DNA of 64,000 nucleotides from an uncultured Hungatella sp. (GTDB taxonomy: Bacteria > Bacillota > Clostridia > Lachnospirales > Lachnospiraceae), in the NCBI GenBank assembly GCA_910585435.1, contig CAJUEJ010000008.1, forward strand, positions 47,952-111,951, read 5' to 3'. Positions 35,042-43,642 of this stretch are shown here, piece after piece. Positions within the stretch are counted from its first letter, which is position 1; every line of letters starts with the position of its first letter. Below the pieces are notes generated by a model. That model did no database searches. It was not told the origin of the DNA and saw nothing but the letters and a program-made list of their open reading frames with translations. The translations under genes and the position numbers were made by a program.

Positions 35042-37399
35042 CTACCCCTCCAACAAAGAATCCCCTCCCATATCATCCAAATCCTTCCCCCCTAAATCTC
35101 TCTCCTTCAAAACAGGAAACCCTACCTGGGCCTTAAACAGATCCCCATCAATATAAACATCAAAACTCCCCCCCTGGAGACGGGTCAAATCCTTGGCAAT
35201 AGACAACCCCAGCCCGCTCCCTTCCGTAGTACGTGCCACATCCCCCCTGACAAACCGTTCCGTCAGCTCATCCGGACTGATATTCAGCGGCTTGGCAGAC
35301 ACATTCTTAATGGTGAAAAACCCTTTATCCTCCCGCACCGCCACATCCACATAGATACGGCTGCTTTCCATAGCATACTTAAACGCATTATTATACAGAT
35401 TTTCCAAAACCCTCCAAAGCCGTCTCCCATCCGCCGAGATCATCACACTGTCATCAGGAAGATCCGAAACCAGCTCCAGATGGCGTATCTGAAACTTCTC
35501 CTCAAACTCCCCATTGGCCTGATATATCATCTCAACCAGATCAATATTGGCAAGCTCCAGCTTCAGATTCCCGGAGCTGGCCTTGGAGGCCTCCACCAGA
35601 TCCTCCGTCAAAGTCTTTAACCGCTGTGACTTCTGATCCAGAATCTCCAGATACCGCTGGATTTTCTCATCCTGAATATCCTCCCGCTTCAGCAAATCCA
35701 CATAATTGATAATGGAAGTCAGTGGTGTCTTGATATCATGAGACACATTGGTAATCAAATCCGCCTTCAGCCGCTCGCTCTTTACCTTTTCCTGAAGAGC
35801 AGCTTCCAGGCCGCTGTTTAAATTATTCAGGCTCTCAGCCATCTGCCCCACTTTTCCCGAGAAACCGTCCGTATCGATCTTGTAGCTGGTATCCCCTGCA
35901 GACATCTGCTCGATCCCCTGGGAAATCTTCTCCGTCTCCACCTCATTGCGGAAAAGCATGAGAAAGGTCCACACCTGGAACAGAAAGAAAATAACCCCGG
36001 GAAGCAGGTACAGATAAGGAACCACAGACTGCTCCCTCTTCTGGTACAGGTAGAGAAATGCACTGAGCAGAATCCCGTCCCCAAACAGATACCCGGCAAA
36101 GCAAAGCCCCAGCCTCATAGGGAAAGAGCAATTTTCCAAAAGCCCCGCAAACCTGTGGAAGGTATAGTACAACAAACTGCCGCTCCACAGAGTCCCTGCC
36201 TTATAATTCCGCAGCAGGCTGAACCCCAGCCCCAGGAAAATAAAGTAGCGGACCACCGTCTGAATCAGCCTGGCGGCATAAGCCCAGCGTGCCTCGCTGA
36301 CAACCAGATGGCTCAAAGGCTCCAGATACTGTGCGGTCAGATAGTCTCCCAGCCAGAAAAACACAAAAAGCAGGGCCAGCCCGCACTCAAAAGGAACACG
36401 GTCGAATTTCAACCGGGTAATTCCCGGGGCAGCAGAATCACTGTGGCCGGACAACCGGACTAAGGCAAAGAAGGTCAGCAAAAATCCCAGTGCACCCAGG
36501 GCCGTAAGGATGATTCCGGTAATAAAATCAACACGCACCTTTTCATACTCACTGTGTGCGATGGAATAAGGATCTGTATTGGGATAGGCAGTATCCACCC
36601 CGAGAATAATGTAGTAATCATTATTGTCGTACAGATTGTAAGTCTCCAGCTCAGCTGTAATATTCCTCGGAATATACTTCAGGTTCGTATTCATCACAAT
36701 GGTGTCCCCGGAGATATACAGGTACCGGCCGAGACTTCTCAGCTCATCATTGGTGCGGTCTCCCGCATTGGTATATAAAAGCTCCTGTCCGTACTCATCC
36801 ATATAGGAGACACGGAAATACAGGTTGGAGGGATTGTCAATGTAATTGTACTGAATCTGATAATATTCGCCAAGCAAGGTCAGAACCTGCAAAGACAGGT
36901 CCTCCAGGGTAGAATACTGATCCGACGGTTCCCGGTATACCTCATTGGGATCATAGGCCTTCCATTCAATGGTGGGCCTGGCGGCATCATCCGTCTCCCG
37001 CTCAGGAACCGCAGGGCCGCCTGCCACATCAAAGGTATCCGTCAGATAATACCCCCGGGTCTTGGCATACCGCAGCATATCATTCAGGGTATAGATCACC
37101 GACCTGCCGGAAAGGAAGGTCACACACACCATGTCGGCATCATAATTCAGTTCCCCGTCCAGATCCAGCAGATCTTTATACTTTACATATTTAAAAATCA
37201 TCTCCACATCGTCTTCCAGCTGCTCGGTAAACGACATGGTATCTGAGTAGGCTTCCTCCTGTACCCAGCTAAGCCCGCGGCCATAATTCTCATTAAAATA
37301 GATAAATGTTATTCCGGTCAGAAACAGGCAGAGAAACAATAAATGAAACAGAAATGCAGTCTGCTTCATCAGGCTTACAGGCCATGTCCATTTTTTCAT
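35042..37399 (-). CDS. Multi-pass membrane sensor histidine kinase
   Basis: A 785-residue kinase. One N-terminal helix (about residues 12-33), an external domain of about 250 residues, then about six membrane helices (residues 290-500), a HAMP-like linker (GDTSYKIDTDGFSGKVGQM), a dimerisation/phosphorylation domain with NVSHDIKTPLTSI (His near 554) and an ATPase domain with N-box ENLYNNAFKYAM and G-box GSGLGLSIAKD. The acidic residue after His is D in HDIKTP, as in one large subfamily. It follows the response regulator gene after nine bases with its own GGAG site. The large ectodomain followed by a helical bundle is unusual; the signal is unknown. Confidence 0.92.
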   Translation of the reverse strand: MKKWTWPVSLMKQTAFLFHLLFLCLFLTGITFIYFNENYGRGLSWVQEEAYSDTMSFTEQLEDDVEMIFKYVKYKDLLDLDGELNYDADMVCVTFLSGRSVIYTLNDMLRYAKTRGYYLTDTFDVAGGPAVPERETDDAARPTIEWKAYDPNEVYREPSDQYSTLEDLSLQVLTLLGEYYQIQYNYIDNPSNLYFRVSYMDEYGQELLYTNAGDRTNDELRSLGRYLYISGDTIVMNTNLKYIPRNITAELETYNLYDNNDYYIILGVDTAYPNTDPYSIAHSEYEKVRVDFITGIILTALGALGFLLTFFALVRLSGHSDSAAPGITRLKFDRVPFECGLALLFVFFWLGDYLTAQYLEPLSHLVVSEARWAYAARLIQTVVRYFIFLGLGFSLLRNYKAGTLWSGSLLYYTFHRFAGLLENCSFPMRLGLCFAGYLFGDGILLSAFLYLYQKREQSVVPYLYLLPGVIFFLFQVWTFLMLFRNEVETEKISQGIEQMSAGDTSYKIDTDGFSGKVGQMAESLNNLNSGLEAALQEKVKSERLKADLITNVSHDIKTPLTSIINYVDLLKREDIQDEKIQRYLEILDQKSQRLKTLTEDLVEASKASSGNLKLELANIDLVEMIYQANGEFEEKFQIRHLELVSDLPDDSVMISADGRRLWRVLENLYNNAFKYAMESSRIYVDVAVREDKGFFTIKNVSAKPLNISPDELTERFVRGDVARTTEGSGLGLSIAKDLTRLQGGSFDVYIDGDLFKAQVGFPVLKERDLGGKDLDDMGGDSLLEG

Positions 37400-37408
37400 A
37401 AGATACTC

Positions 37409-38104
37409 CTATTGCTTTTCTATCTTATAGCCAATTCCCCACACAACCTTTAAATATCTGGGCTCTCGCGGATTAATCTCGATTTTTTCACGGATATGGC
37501 GTATATGTACGGCTACGGTATTGTCGGCACCGATGGCCTCCTCGTTCCAGATCTGCTCGTAAATCTCATCGATGGAGAATACCTTTCCGGCATTCTTTAC
37601 CAGCAGAAGCAGGATATTGTATTCGATGGGGGTCAGCTTAATCAGCTCCCCGTCCACAAACACTTCCTTGTTGTCATCATGAATCAGCAGCCCGCCGCAT
37701 TTGAATACATTTTCCGCGGTCTGCTGGGTCAGGTTGCCTAGCTGGGTGTAACGGCGGATGTGAGATTTCACCCTTGCCACCAGCTCAAGCGGATTAAAGG
37801 GCTTGGCGATATAATCATCAGCGCCGATATTCAGCCCCAAAATTTTATCATTATCCTCAGACTTGGCGGAGAGAATAATGATAGGAATGCTGCTGGTTTC
37901 CCGCACCTTTAAGGTGGTGCGGATACCATCCAGCCCAGGCATCATCACATCTACGATCATCAGATCCACGCTGTGGCTTTCCAAAAGCTCCAGGGCCTCG
38001 TAGCCGTCATACGCTTTGACTACCTGAAAGCCCTCTCCGGTCAGGTAGATGTCGATTGCCTCTACAATCTGTTTATCATCATCGCAAACAAGTATAGTCT
38101 GCAT
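37409..38104 (-). CDS. OmpR/PhoB-family response regulator
   Basis: A 231-residue regulator with receiver domain (acidic pocket CDDD at residues 7-10, phosphoacceptor Asp52 in LMIVDVMMPG, lysine in YIAKPFNP) and winged-helix DNA-binding domain (LTPIEYNILLLLVKNAGKVF, VAVHIRHIREKIE). The ATG at 38104 follows AAAGGGGATTTTCTATT; a longer frame would start within the hairpin region upstream. Partner of the adjacent kinase. Since glgB and amylase lie upstream on the same strand, it could be co-transcribed with them. Confidence 0.95.
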   Translation of the reverse strand: MQTILVCDDDKQIVEAIDIYLTGEGFQVVKAYDGYEALELLESHSVDLMIVDVMMPGLDGIRTTLKVRETSSIPIIILSAKSEDNDKILGLNIGADDYIAKPFNPLELVARVKSHIRRYTQLGNLTQQTAENVFKCGGLLIHDDNKEVFVDGELIKLTPIEYNILLLLVKNAGKVFSIDEIYEQIWNEEAIGADNTVAVHIRHIREKIEINPREPRYLKVVWGIGYKIEKQ

Positions 38105-38134
38105 AATAGAAAATCCCCTTTCTATGTTTCGCGA

Positions 38135-38165
38135 CGGCGGCAGAGAGAACCCTCTCCCGCCGCCG
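38135..38165 (-). promoter_or_regulatory. Intercistronic hairpin between glgB and the response regulator
   Basis: CGGCGGC pairs with GCCGCCG, extended by GAGAG/CTCTC across a small internal loop. No T-run follows in the minus direction, so an mRNA-processing or stabilising role is more likely than strong termination. Confidence 0.5.
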
Positions 38166-38181
38166 AAACTGTCATCAGGTA

Positions 38182-40092
38182 TCAGAACCGGAAAACAGCC
38201 GTCCCATAGGCTGGCAGCGGATATGCAAAGGAGAACGGCTGACCGTCGCACTCCCCTTTGGCAGAGCGGAACACGATCTTCTGATCCCCTGTCTTGTAGG
38301 AGCCGTGCTTCTCATCCAGAAGGAGGGTATATGTTCCCTTCTTCGGCACGCCTACCCGATAATCCGGCCTTTCCACAGGCGTGAAGTTACAGATAAATAA
38401 CAGGCTCTGTTTGCCGGTTACATTGTGGCGGACAAAACTGAAGATGCTGCGGTCCTGATCATTGGCATTGATCCACTGGAAGCCATTCCAGTCATAATCC
38501 TGGCTGTGAAGGGCAGGATATTTTTTGTACAGATGGAGAAGATCCTTAAAATAATTCTGCAGATCCTTGTGGAGAGGCTCCTCTGCCAGATGCCAGTCTA
38601 AAGCCACCTTCTCATCCCACTCATGGAACTGGCCGAAATCCTGTCCCATAAACAGAAGCTTTTTGCCCGGATGCCCTATCATGAAGGTGTAGCCCACCTT
38701 CAGATTGGCAAACTTATCCTCATAGATGCCAGGCATCTTATTGATCATAGAACATTTCAGATGAACCACCTCGTCGTGAGACAGCACCAGAATGAAATTT
38801 TCACTGGTGGCATAGGTCATGCCGAAGGTCATCTTATTGTGGTTATATTTGCGGAAATAGGGATCTAGCTTCATGTATTCCAGGAAATCATGCATCCAGC
38901 CCATGTTCCATTTGAACTTAAACCCTAAACCATCGTCTTCCGGCTTGGCCGTAACCTTAGGCCATGCGGTAGACTCCTCCGCAATGATCATGGCCCCGTT
39001 GCCCCGGCCGCTTATGACACTGTTTAAATGCTTGAAAAACTCGATAGCCTCCAGGTTTTTATTGTCCCCATACTTGTTGGGCACCCAGTTCCCGGCGCTG
39101 CGTCCGTAATCCAGATACAGCATGGAGGCGACAGCATCTACCCGCAGGCCGTCGATATGATACTTCTCGATCCAGTAGATGGCATTGGCAATAAGGAAGT
39201 TGGAAACCTCATGCTTCCCGTAATCAAACACCTTGGTGCCCCAGTCCGGATGCTCCCCTTTCCGGGAGTCCGCATACTCGTACAAAGGCTCGCCGTCAAA
39301 ATCCGCCAGGCCGTGGGCATCTCTGGGGAAATGAGCCGGAACCCAGTCCAGAATGACGCCGATCCCCTGTTTGTGCAGGTAATTCACAAAATACATAAAA
39401 TCTGTGGCGGTTCCATAACGGGAGGTAGGCGCATAATAACCTGTCACCTGGTAGCCCCAGGAACCATCGTAGGGATGCTCCGCAATCCCCATCAGCTCCA
39501 CATGGGTGTAGCCCATATCTTTTACATACGCTGCCAGTTCATGGGCGGCTTCTATGTAAGTGTAATACCCGTCTTTTTCTTCCCTGTCCTGCTTCTTCCA
39601 GGATCCCAGATGAACCTCATAGATAGAAAGAGGGCTGGTAAGAATGTCCTGTTCCTTCCGTTTCTTCATCCAGGTGTCATCTTTCCACTTAAAACCGGAG
39701 ATATCCCAGGTGACCGATGCGGTGCCGGGCCGATACTCCGCCCCGAAGGCATAGGGGTCAGCTTTAAACAGAACCTTTCCGCCTGATGTGGTGATGGCAT
39801 ATTTATACAATTCACCGCTTCCAAGACCCGGAACAAAGATCTCGTAGATACCGGAAGTCTCCAGCTGTTTCATGGGGCTGCTCTCCGGATCCCAGTTATT
39901 GAAATCACCTACAAGAGATACGGAAACCGCGTGAGGCGCCCACACGGCAAAATACATCCCGTCTTTCCCTTTGTAATTCCGGGGATGGGCCCCCAGCTTC
40001 TCATAGATCTCATAGTGGGTACCCTCGCCGTAAAGGTAGCGATCCATCTTTGTAACAAACCCCGTTCCTGTTTCTTTTTTGCTACGTGCCAT
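38182..40092 (-). CDS. glgB: 1,4-alpha-glucan branching enzyme GlgB
   Basis: Creates alpha-1,6 branches in glycogen. 636 residues: an N-terminal CBM48 domain (MYFAVWAPHAVSVSLVGDFN), GH13 catalytic barrel and C-terminal beta domain. Catalytic segments: GLRVDAVASMLYLDY (nucleophile Asp), MIIAEESTAWP (acid/base Glu), LVLSHDEVVH (third Asp). The long N1 extension found in some GlgB proteins is absent. The start is behind CAGGGAGGAATAAACTT. It follows the amylase gene by four bases. No glgA/C/D genes are in the window. Confidence 0.96.
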   Translation of the reverse strand: MARSKKETGTGFVTKMDRYLYGEGTHYEIYEKLGAHPRNYKGKDGMYFAVWAPHAVSVSLVGDFNNWDPESSPMKQLETSGIYEIFVPGLGSGELYKYAITTSGGKVLFKADPYAFGAEYRPGTASVTWDISGFKWKDDTWMKKRKEQDILTSPLSIYEVHLGSWKKQDREEKDGYYTYIEAAHELAAYVKDMGYTHVELMGIAEHPYDGSWGYQVTGYYAPTSRYGTATDFMYFVNYLHKQGIGVILDWVPAHFPRDAHGLADFDGEPLYEYADSRKGEHPDWGTKVFDYGKHEVSNFLIANAIYWIEKYHIDGLRVDAVASMLYLDYGRSAGNWVPNKYGDNKNLEAIEFFKHLNSVISGRGNGAMIIAEESTAWPKVTAKPEDDGLGFKFKWNMGWMHDFLEYMKLDPYFRKYNHNKMTFGMTYATSENFILVLSHDEVVHLKCSMINKMPGIYEDKFANLKVGYTFMIGHPGKKLLFMGQDFGQFHEWDEKVALDWHLAEEPLHKDLQNYFKDLLHLYKKYPALHSQDYDWNGFQWINANDQDRSIFSFVRHNVTGKQSLLFICNFTPVERPDYRVGVPKKGTYTLLLDEKHGSYKTGDQKIVFRSAKGECDGQPFSFAYPLPAYGTAVFRF

Positions 40093-40096
40093 AAGT

Positions 40097-41422
40097 TTAT
40101 TCCTCCCTGATTTTTAAGACAGCCCCCCGGCCGCCTGGAATTGTAACCGTAATCTGCCCGTTGATAACCGGAACTGCCGTGTGATCCAGCAGATTTTCCC
40201 CTGCAGAAGCATGGATCGGAACCGGTATATTCATGACAGCATCCGCCTCATCGTTGTTGACCGCTGTCAGAATGACAGAATGTTCCCCGAACCGGGCAAA
40301 TGCATACTGACGGGTAGTCAGAAGCAATTCCTTATAACGTCCCCCGTGAAGCTCTTCATTCTCCCCGTGAATCTGCCCAAGCTTTGCAATATAATCGGTC
40401 AGATCTGTATGATACTGTTTCTCCTCCTCTATGGAAATACAGGGGCGGAGAGCCTCATCGCTTTCCCTGGTGCGCCTGCCTTCCATTCCCCACTCGCTGC
40501 CGTAATAGACAGACGGAATGCCGGGAAGGGTGTAGAGAAGGGTGTAGACAGAGTACAGATGATCCTTGTTGTTTATCTTGCTGGCCAGCCGATCCTCATC
40601 GTGATTGTCCACAAATGTATACAGCTGATAGCCTACCTGCTCCAGCCTGCGTATGGTATGTGCAATCTCAAAATAGTTGTGGTCATTGTGGCCGGAATAC
40701 AGCCCCTTGTGAAGCTCATAATTGGTGACAGAATGAAGCATATCCGGGTTGACCCAGCGGGCATACTCGCCGTGAATCACCTCACCCATGAGCCAGAAAT
40801 CCTCCTTCATGGAAGAAGTCTCCCTCCGCAGCTCACTCATAAATCCGAAATCCAGGACATTGGCACAGTCCAGGCGGATTCCGTCAATGTCAAATGTGTC
40901 GATCCAGAAACGGATCACATCAAACAGGTACTGCTTTACCTGAGGATTTAAAAGATTCAGACAGGGAAGCTCTCCGTGGCCCTGCCATGCATCATACCCA
41001 AAGGGATCGCCCCAGCCGAAGTTTACACCCCGGTACCAGTCTCTGTAAGGGGATGCCTCCCGGTGTTCCTTTATATCCTGAAATGCAAAAAATTCCCGTC
41101 CCGTATGGTTAAACACGCCGTCCACCACCACCCGGATCCCCGCGTCATGACAGAGAGAAACAAAACGCTTAAACCCCTGGTTGTCTCCAAGACGGCGGTC
41201 TACCAGCCTGTAATCCCTGGTGTCATACCCATGGGAAGAGGACTCAAACAATGGACCAATATACAAACCGGTACATCCCAGAGCCTGCATATGGGGGATC
41301 CAGCTTTCCAGCTCTTTCATGCCGTCACAGACTGTATCCGCTGTGTTCTGTTTAGGAGCGCCCAACAGCCCTAAAGGATAAATGTGATAAAAGACTGCCT
41401 TCTCATACCATGTACTGCCCAT
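40097..41422 (-). CDS. GH13-family alpha-amylase-like glycosidase
   Basis: A 441-residue cytoplasmic enzyme with a complete GH13 barrel and no signal peptide or added binding domain. Conserved regions: VVVDGVFNHTG (region I), GIRLDCAN (region II, nucleophile Asp), LMGEVIHGEYARW (region III, Glu), FVDNHDEDRL (region IV). Size and lack of an N-terminal domain suggest a maltodextrin- or cyclodextrin-hydrolysing enzyme; exact specificity is not deducible. Encoded with glgB, it fits intracellular glycogen or maltodextrin turnover. RBS GGAGG is nine bases before the ATG. Confidence 0.88.
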   Translation of the reverse strand: MGSTWYEKAVFYHIYPLGLLGAPKQNTADTVCDGMKELESWIPHMQALGCTGLYIGPLFESSSHGYDTRDYRLVDRRLGDNQGFKRFVSLCHDAGIRVVVDGVFNHTGREFFAFQDIKEHREASPYRDWYRGVNFGWGDPFGYDAWQGHGELPCLNLLNPQVKQYLFDVIRFWIDTFDIDGIRLDCANVLDFGFMSELRRETSSMKEDFWLMGEVIHGEYARWVNPDMLHSVTNYELHKGLYSGHNDHNYFEIAHTIRRLEQVGYQLYTFVDNHDEDRLASKINNKDHLYSVYTLLYTLPGIPSVYYGSEWGMEGRRTRESDEALRPCISIEEEKQYHTDLTDYIAKLGQIHGENEELHGGRYKELLLTTRQYAFARFGEHSVILTAVNNDEADAVMNIPVPIHASAGENLLDHTAVPVINGQITVTIPGGRGAVLKIREE

Positions 41423-41449
41423 AAAACCTATCCTCCAAATACCATAATA

Positions 41450-41683
41450 TTATGATGAAAACTCAATCTCCAGGTTTTTAAACCTGCGCAGCAGAAACTG
41501 ATACCGCAGCTGCGCCGCATTGAGTTCATAGATATAGCAGTCGATGAGCGTAGGATCCACCACCTGCTCAAAATGATTCCTTGCCGAGTCAATGCGGTGG
41601 CGGGTCTGCTCGATCTCCCGCCGGAGAGCCTGACGCTCCAGATAGAAGGTCAATGCCCTTTTTTTGTTTTTTCTTTGTTTCAT
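41450..41683 (-). CDS. DUF2508 (YaaL-like) small protein
   Basis: A 77-residue charged helical protein (LERQALRREIEQTRHRIDSA, then VDPTLIDCYIYELNAAQLRY), the DUF2508/YaaL pattern. Function unknown. The ATG at 41683 begins MKQRKNKKRAL as relatives do; GGGAG lies about 12 bases upstream, a little far, and an in-frame ATG at 41746 is possible. First gene of the minus-strand glycogen group. Confidence 0.75.
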   Translation of the reverse strand: MKQRKNKKRALTFYLERQALRREIEQTRHRIDSARNHFEQVVDPTLIDCYIYELNAAQLRYQFLLRRFKNLEIEFSS

Positions 41684-41851
41684 AGTGATATCATCTCCCA
41701 GATTTTGATAAATACAGTATTTCTGGAAAAGAGTGAGAATATACATGAAACTACATATATTTTACCATTTCCAGGCTTTTCGGTCAACGAATATGTTTTG
41801 AAAAGGAAGACAGCTTTATAAAATATAGTTTAAAAAAGAAAAAAATAATAC

Positions 41852-41880
41852 TTGACATTTTATGGAAATGCGTGCATAAT
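41852..41880 (+). promoter_or_regulatory. Promoter of the Tad pilus operon
   Basis: TTGACA, 17 bases, CATAAT, about 130 bases before the first prepilin peptidase. The leader between contains a small inverted repeat (GTCCGGATCGGAC region near 41930) but no riboswitch that I recognise. Confidence 0.6.
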
Positions 41881-42010
41881 TAATCCATCGTCAGCACGTT
41901 TCATTCTTAAGTGCTAAGATATATGTACGGTCCGGATCGGACATTATTTCCATGGAACATTAATTTACAGGTATTTTGAAAGTATTGTTGGGGCAACAAG
42001 TATTTGGGAG

Positions 42011-42544
42011 GTGATTCAGGTTTTTGGGGATATGTGGCTTGTGTTGGTGATTTTATTTGGGGGAGCCTGCTATGACATGAAGGAGCACCGGGTTCCCAAC
42101 TGGTGGGTTATAAGCGCCATGCTTTGCGGTCTGGGCCTTTGTATCCTGACGGCAGCACAGGGACAGGAGCTTCCGGCTGTTTTAAGATATATGGCCAGGC
42201 TTATGGCATTGACGGCGGTTCTGTTTCCCCTGTTTCGGTTCCGCGTCATGGGGGCAGGCGATATAAAAATGATGGCAGTGATAACAGGGTGTATGGGATT
42301 TGCTGCCGGAATAAAGGCGATTGCATGTGGATTTTTAATCGGAGCAGTTCTTGCTCTTGTGAAAATGCTGATACAGAAAAGTCTGTTTAAGCGTCTGGCG
42401 TATCTGACTGCCTATATCAGGCGGCTGTTCCTGACAAAAGAGATTGTACCTTATTATGTGGCAGGGCGGGATGGAAATCAGGCGGTGATCCCATTTACCC
42501 TGTGCCTGTTTCTGGGATATTTATGGTATATGATGATGATTTAG
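42011..42544 (+). CDS. Prepilin peptidase, A24 family (TadV/CpaA-like), first copy
   Basis: A membrane aspartyl protease that cleaves the leader of Flp-type prepilins. About 170-177 residues with six predicted helices; the catalytic aspartates are in CYDMKEHRVPN and in the GxGD-type motif VMGAGDIKMM. The start is uncertain: GTG 42011 sits inside the excellent ribosome-binding site GGGAGGTGAT, whereas ATG 42032 gives a normal family N-terminus (MWLVLVILF) but is about 20 bases from that site. First gene of the Tad operon. Confidence 0.88.
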   Translation: MIQVFGDMWLVLVILFGGACYDMKEHRVPNWWVISAMLCGLGLCILTAAQGQELPAVLRYMARLMALTAVLFPLFRFRVMGAGDIKMMAVITGCMGFAAGIKAIACGFLIGAVLALVKMLIQKSLFKRLAYLTAYIRRLFLTKEIVPYYVAGRDGNQAVIPFTLCLFLGYLWYMMMI

Positions 42545-42592
42545 TAAACCTGCATGCGCCCGGCGGCGGACGCACCCAGCATACCTGAATTT

Positions 42593-42628
42593 ATGCCGCC
42601 TAACCGGCGGCGGACTTTTAAAGCAAAG
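42593..42628 (+). repeat. Hairpin-plus-RBS element, copy 2 (before the TadZ-like gene)
   Basis: Same 36-base element as before cobS: GCCGCC/GGCGGC stem, then GGACTTTTAAAGCAAAG leading into GGAGAACTATATG. A partial copy, CCGGCGGCGGAC, lies at about 42560, 44 bases upstream. Confidence 0.7.
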
Positions 42629-42637
42629 GAGAACTAT

Positions 42638-43642
42638 ATGGAAAAAGTTATGGCAGTCTATGACGTGGACCCGGTCTATGCCAGACGATTTGCAGATGTG
42701 GTAAACCAGAAGGAGAAAGTACCCTTTGAGGTAATACCATTTACCACCCTGGAGGCTCTGAAGGAATATGTAAAAAAACACTCTGTGGAGATTCTGTTAA
42801 TCAGCGATTCTATGCCCAGGGAACTGATAGAGGGGCTCAAGGTCAATTCAGTAGTGGCTTTGGCAGAGGGAGAGACGGTAAATTCCTCTGACAGCTATCC
42901 CAGTGTCTATAAATATCAGGCGGCAGGCAACATTATCCGGGAGGTGATGGCCTGCTACTGTGAGCAGCCTGTGGAGAACCCTCTTGTGCTGTTGGGAAGG
43001 CGAAGCAGGGTTTTAGGGATATATTCCCCCATAGGCAGATGTTTAAAGACTTCCCTGGCATTGACCCTGGGGCAGCAGCTGGCCAAAGAGGGGACGGTTC
43101 TTTATGTAGGGCTGGAAGAATTTTCCGGATTCTCCAGGATTATTGACGGGCAGTGCAAAAGCGATTTTTCCGATGTGCTGTATTTTTTCAGACAGGGAAA
43201 TCTGGATATTATGCGGCTTAGAAGCCTGGCATACACATGGAAGGAGATGGATTACCTTCCCCCTGTCCGGTATCCGGAAGATCTGGAACAGCTGACAGGG
43301 GAGGAGGCCGGCAGCCTGGTGGAGAAGCTGGCAGGGGAAATGGGATATAGCTACATAATCGTGGACGCGGGGCGTCCGGGCAGAAACCTGATTCCTGTGT
43401 TGGAGCACTGCGATGTGATCTACATGCCGGTAAAGGAGGATGGGGTTTCCTCGGCGAAACTGGAGGAATTTGAAGAATATCTGGACACAGCAGGTTATGA
43501 GGCTCTCCGGGAGAGAATCCGCAGGGTAAAGCTTCCTTACCACAGCAGCTTTGGGCGCAGGGACACTTATGCGGAACAGCTTCTGTGGGGAGAGCTGGGA
43601 GATTATGTGCGGCAGCTTTTGAAAGGAGCGCCATGGAAATAA
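42638..43642 (+). CDS. TadZ/CpaE-like MinD-type protein with degenerate P-loop
   Basis: A 334-residue protein: residues 1-120 resemble a receiver-like domain (MEKVMAVYDVDPVYARRFAD), and residues 125-330 a SIMIBI/MinD-type ATPase fold. The P-loop position reads IYSPIGRCLKTSLALTLG, lacking the canonical GKGGxGKT. Similar degenerate loops are typical of Firmicute members as I recall. TadZ/CpaE proteins position the pilus machine at the membrane. ATG 42638 follows AAAGGAGAACTAT; the end overlaps tadA by ten bases. Confidence 0.82.
   Translation: MEKVMAVYDVDPVYARRFADVVNQKEKVPFEVIPFTTLEALKEYVKKHSVEILLISDSMPRELIEGLKVNSVVALAEGETVNSSDSYPSVYKYQAAGNIIREVMACYCEQPVENPLVLLGRRSRVLGIYSPIGRCLKTSLALTLGQQLAKEGTVLYVGLEEFSGFSRIIDGQCKSDFSDVLYFFRQGNLDIMRLRSLAYTWKEMDYLPPVRYPEDLEQLTGEEAGSLVEKLAGEMGYSYIIVDAGRPGRNLIPVLEHCDVIYMPVKEDGVSSAKLEEFEEYLDTAGYEALRERIRRVKLPYHSSFGRRDTYAEQLLWGELGDYVRQLLKGAPWK

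Noticed and set aside
41881..42010. Cyclic-di-GMP or other riboswitch in the Tad operon leader
   Set aside because: Only a short inverted repeat is present; none of the conserved aptamer segments of known classes could be found.
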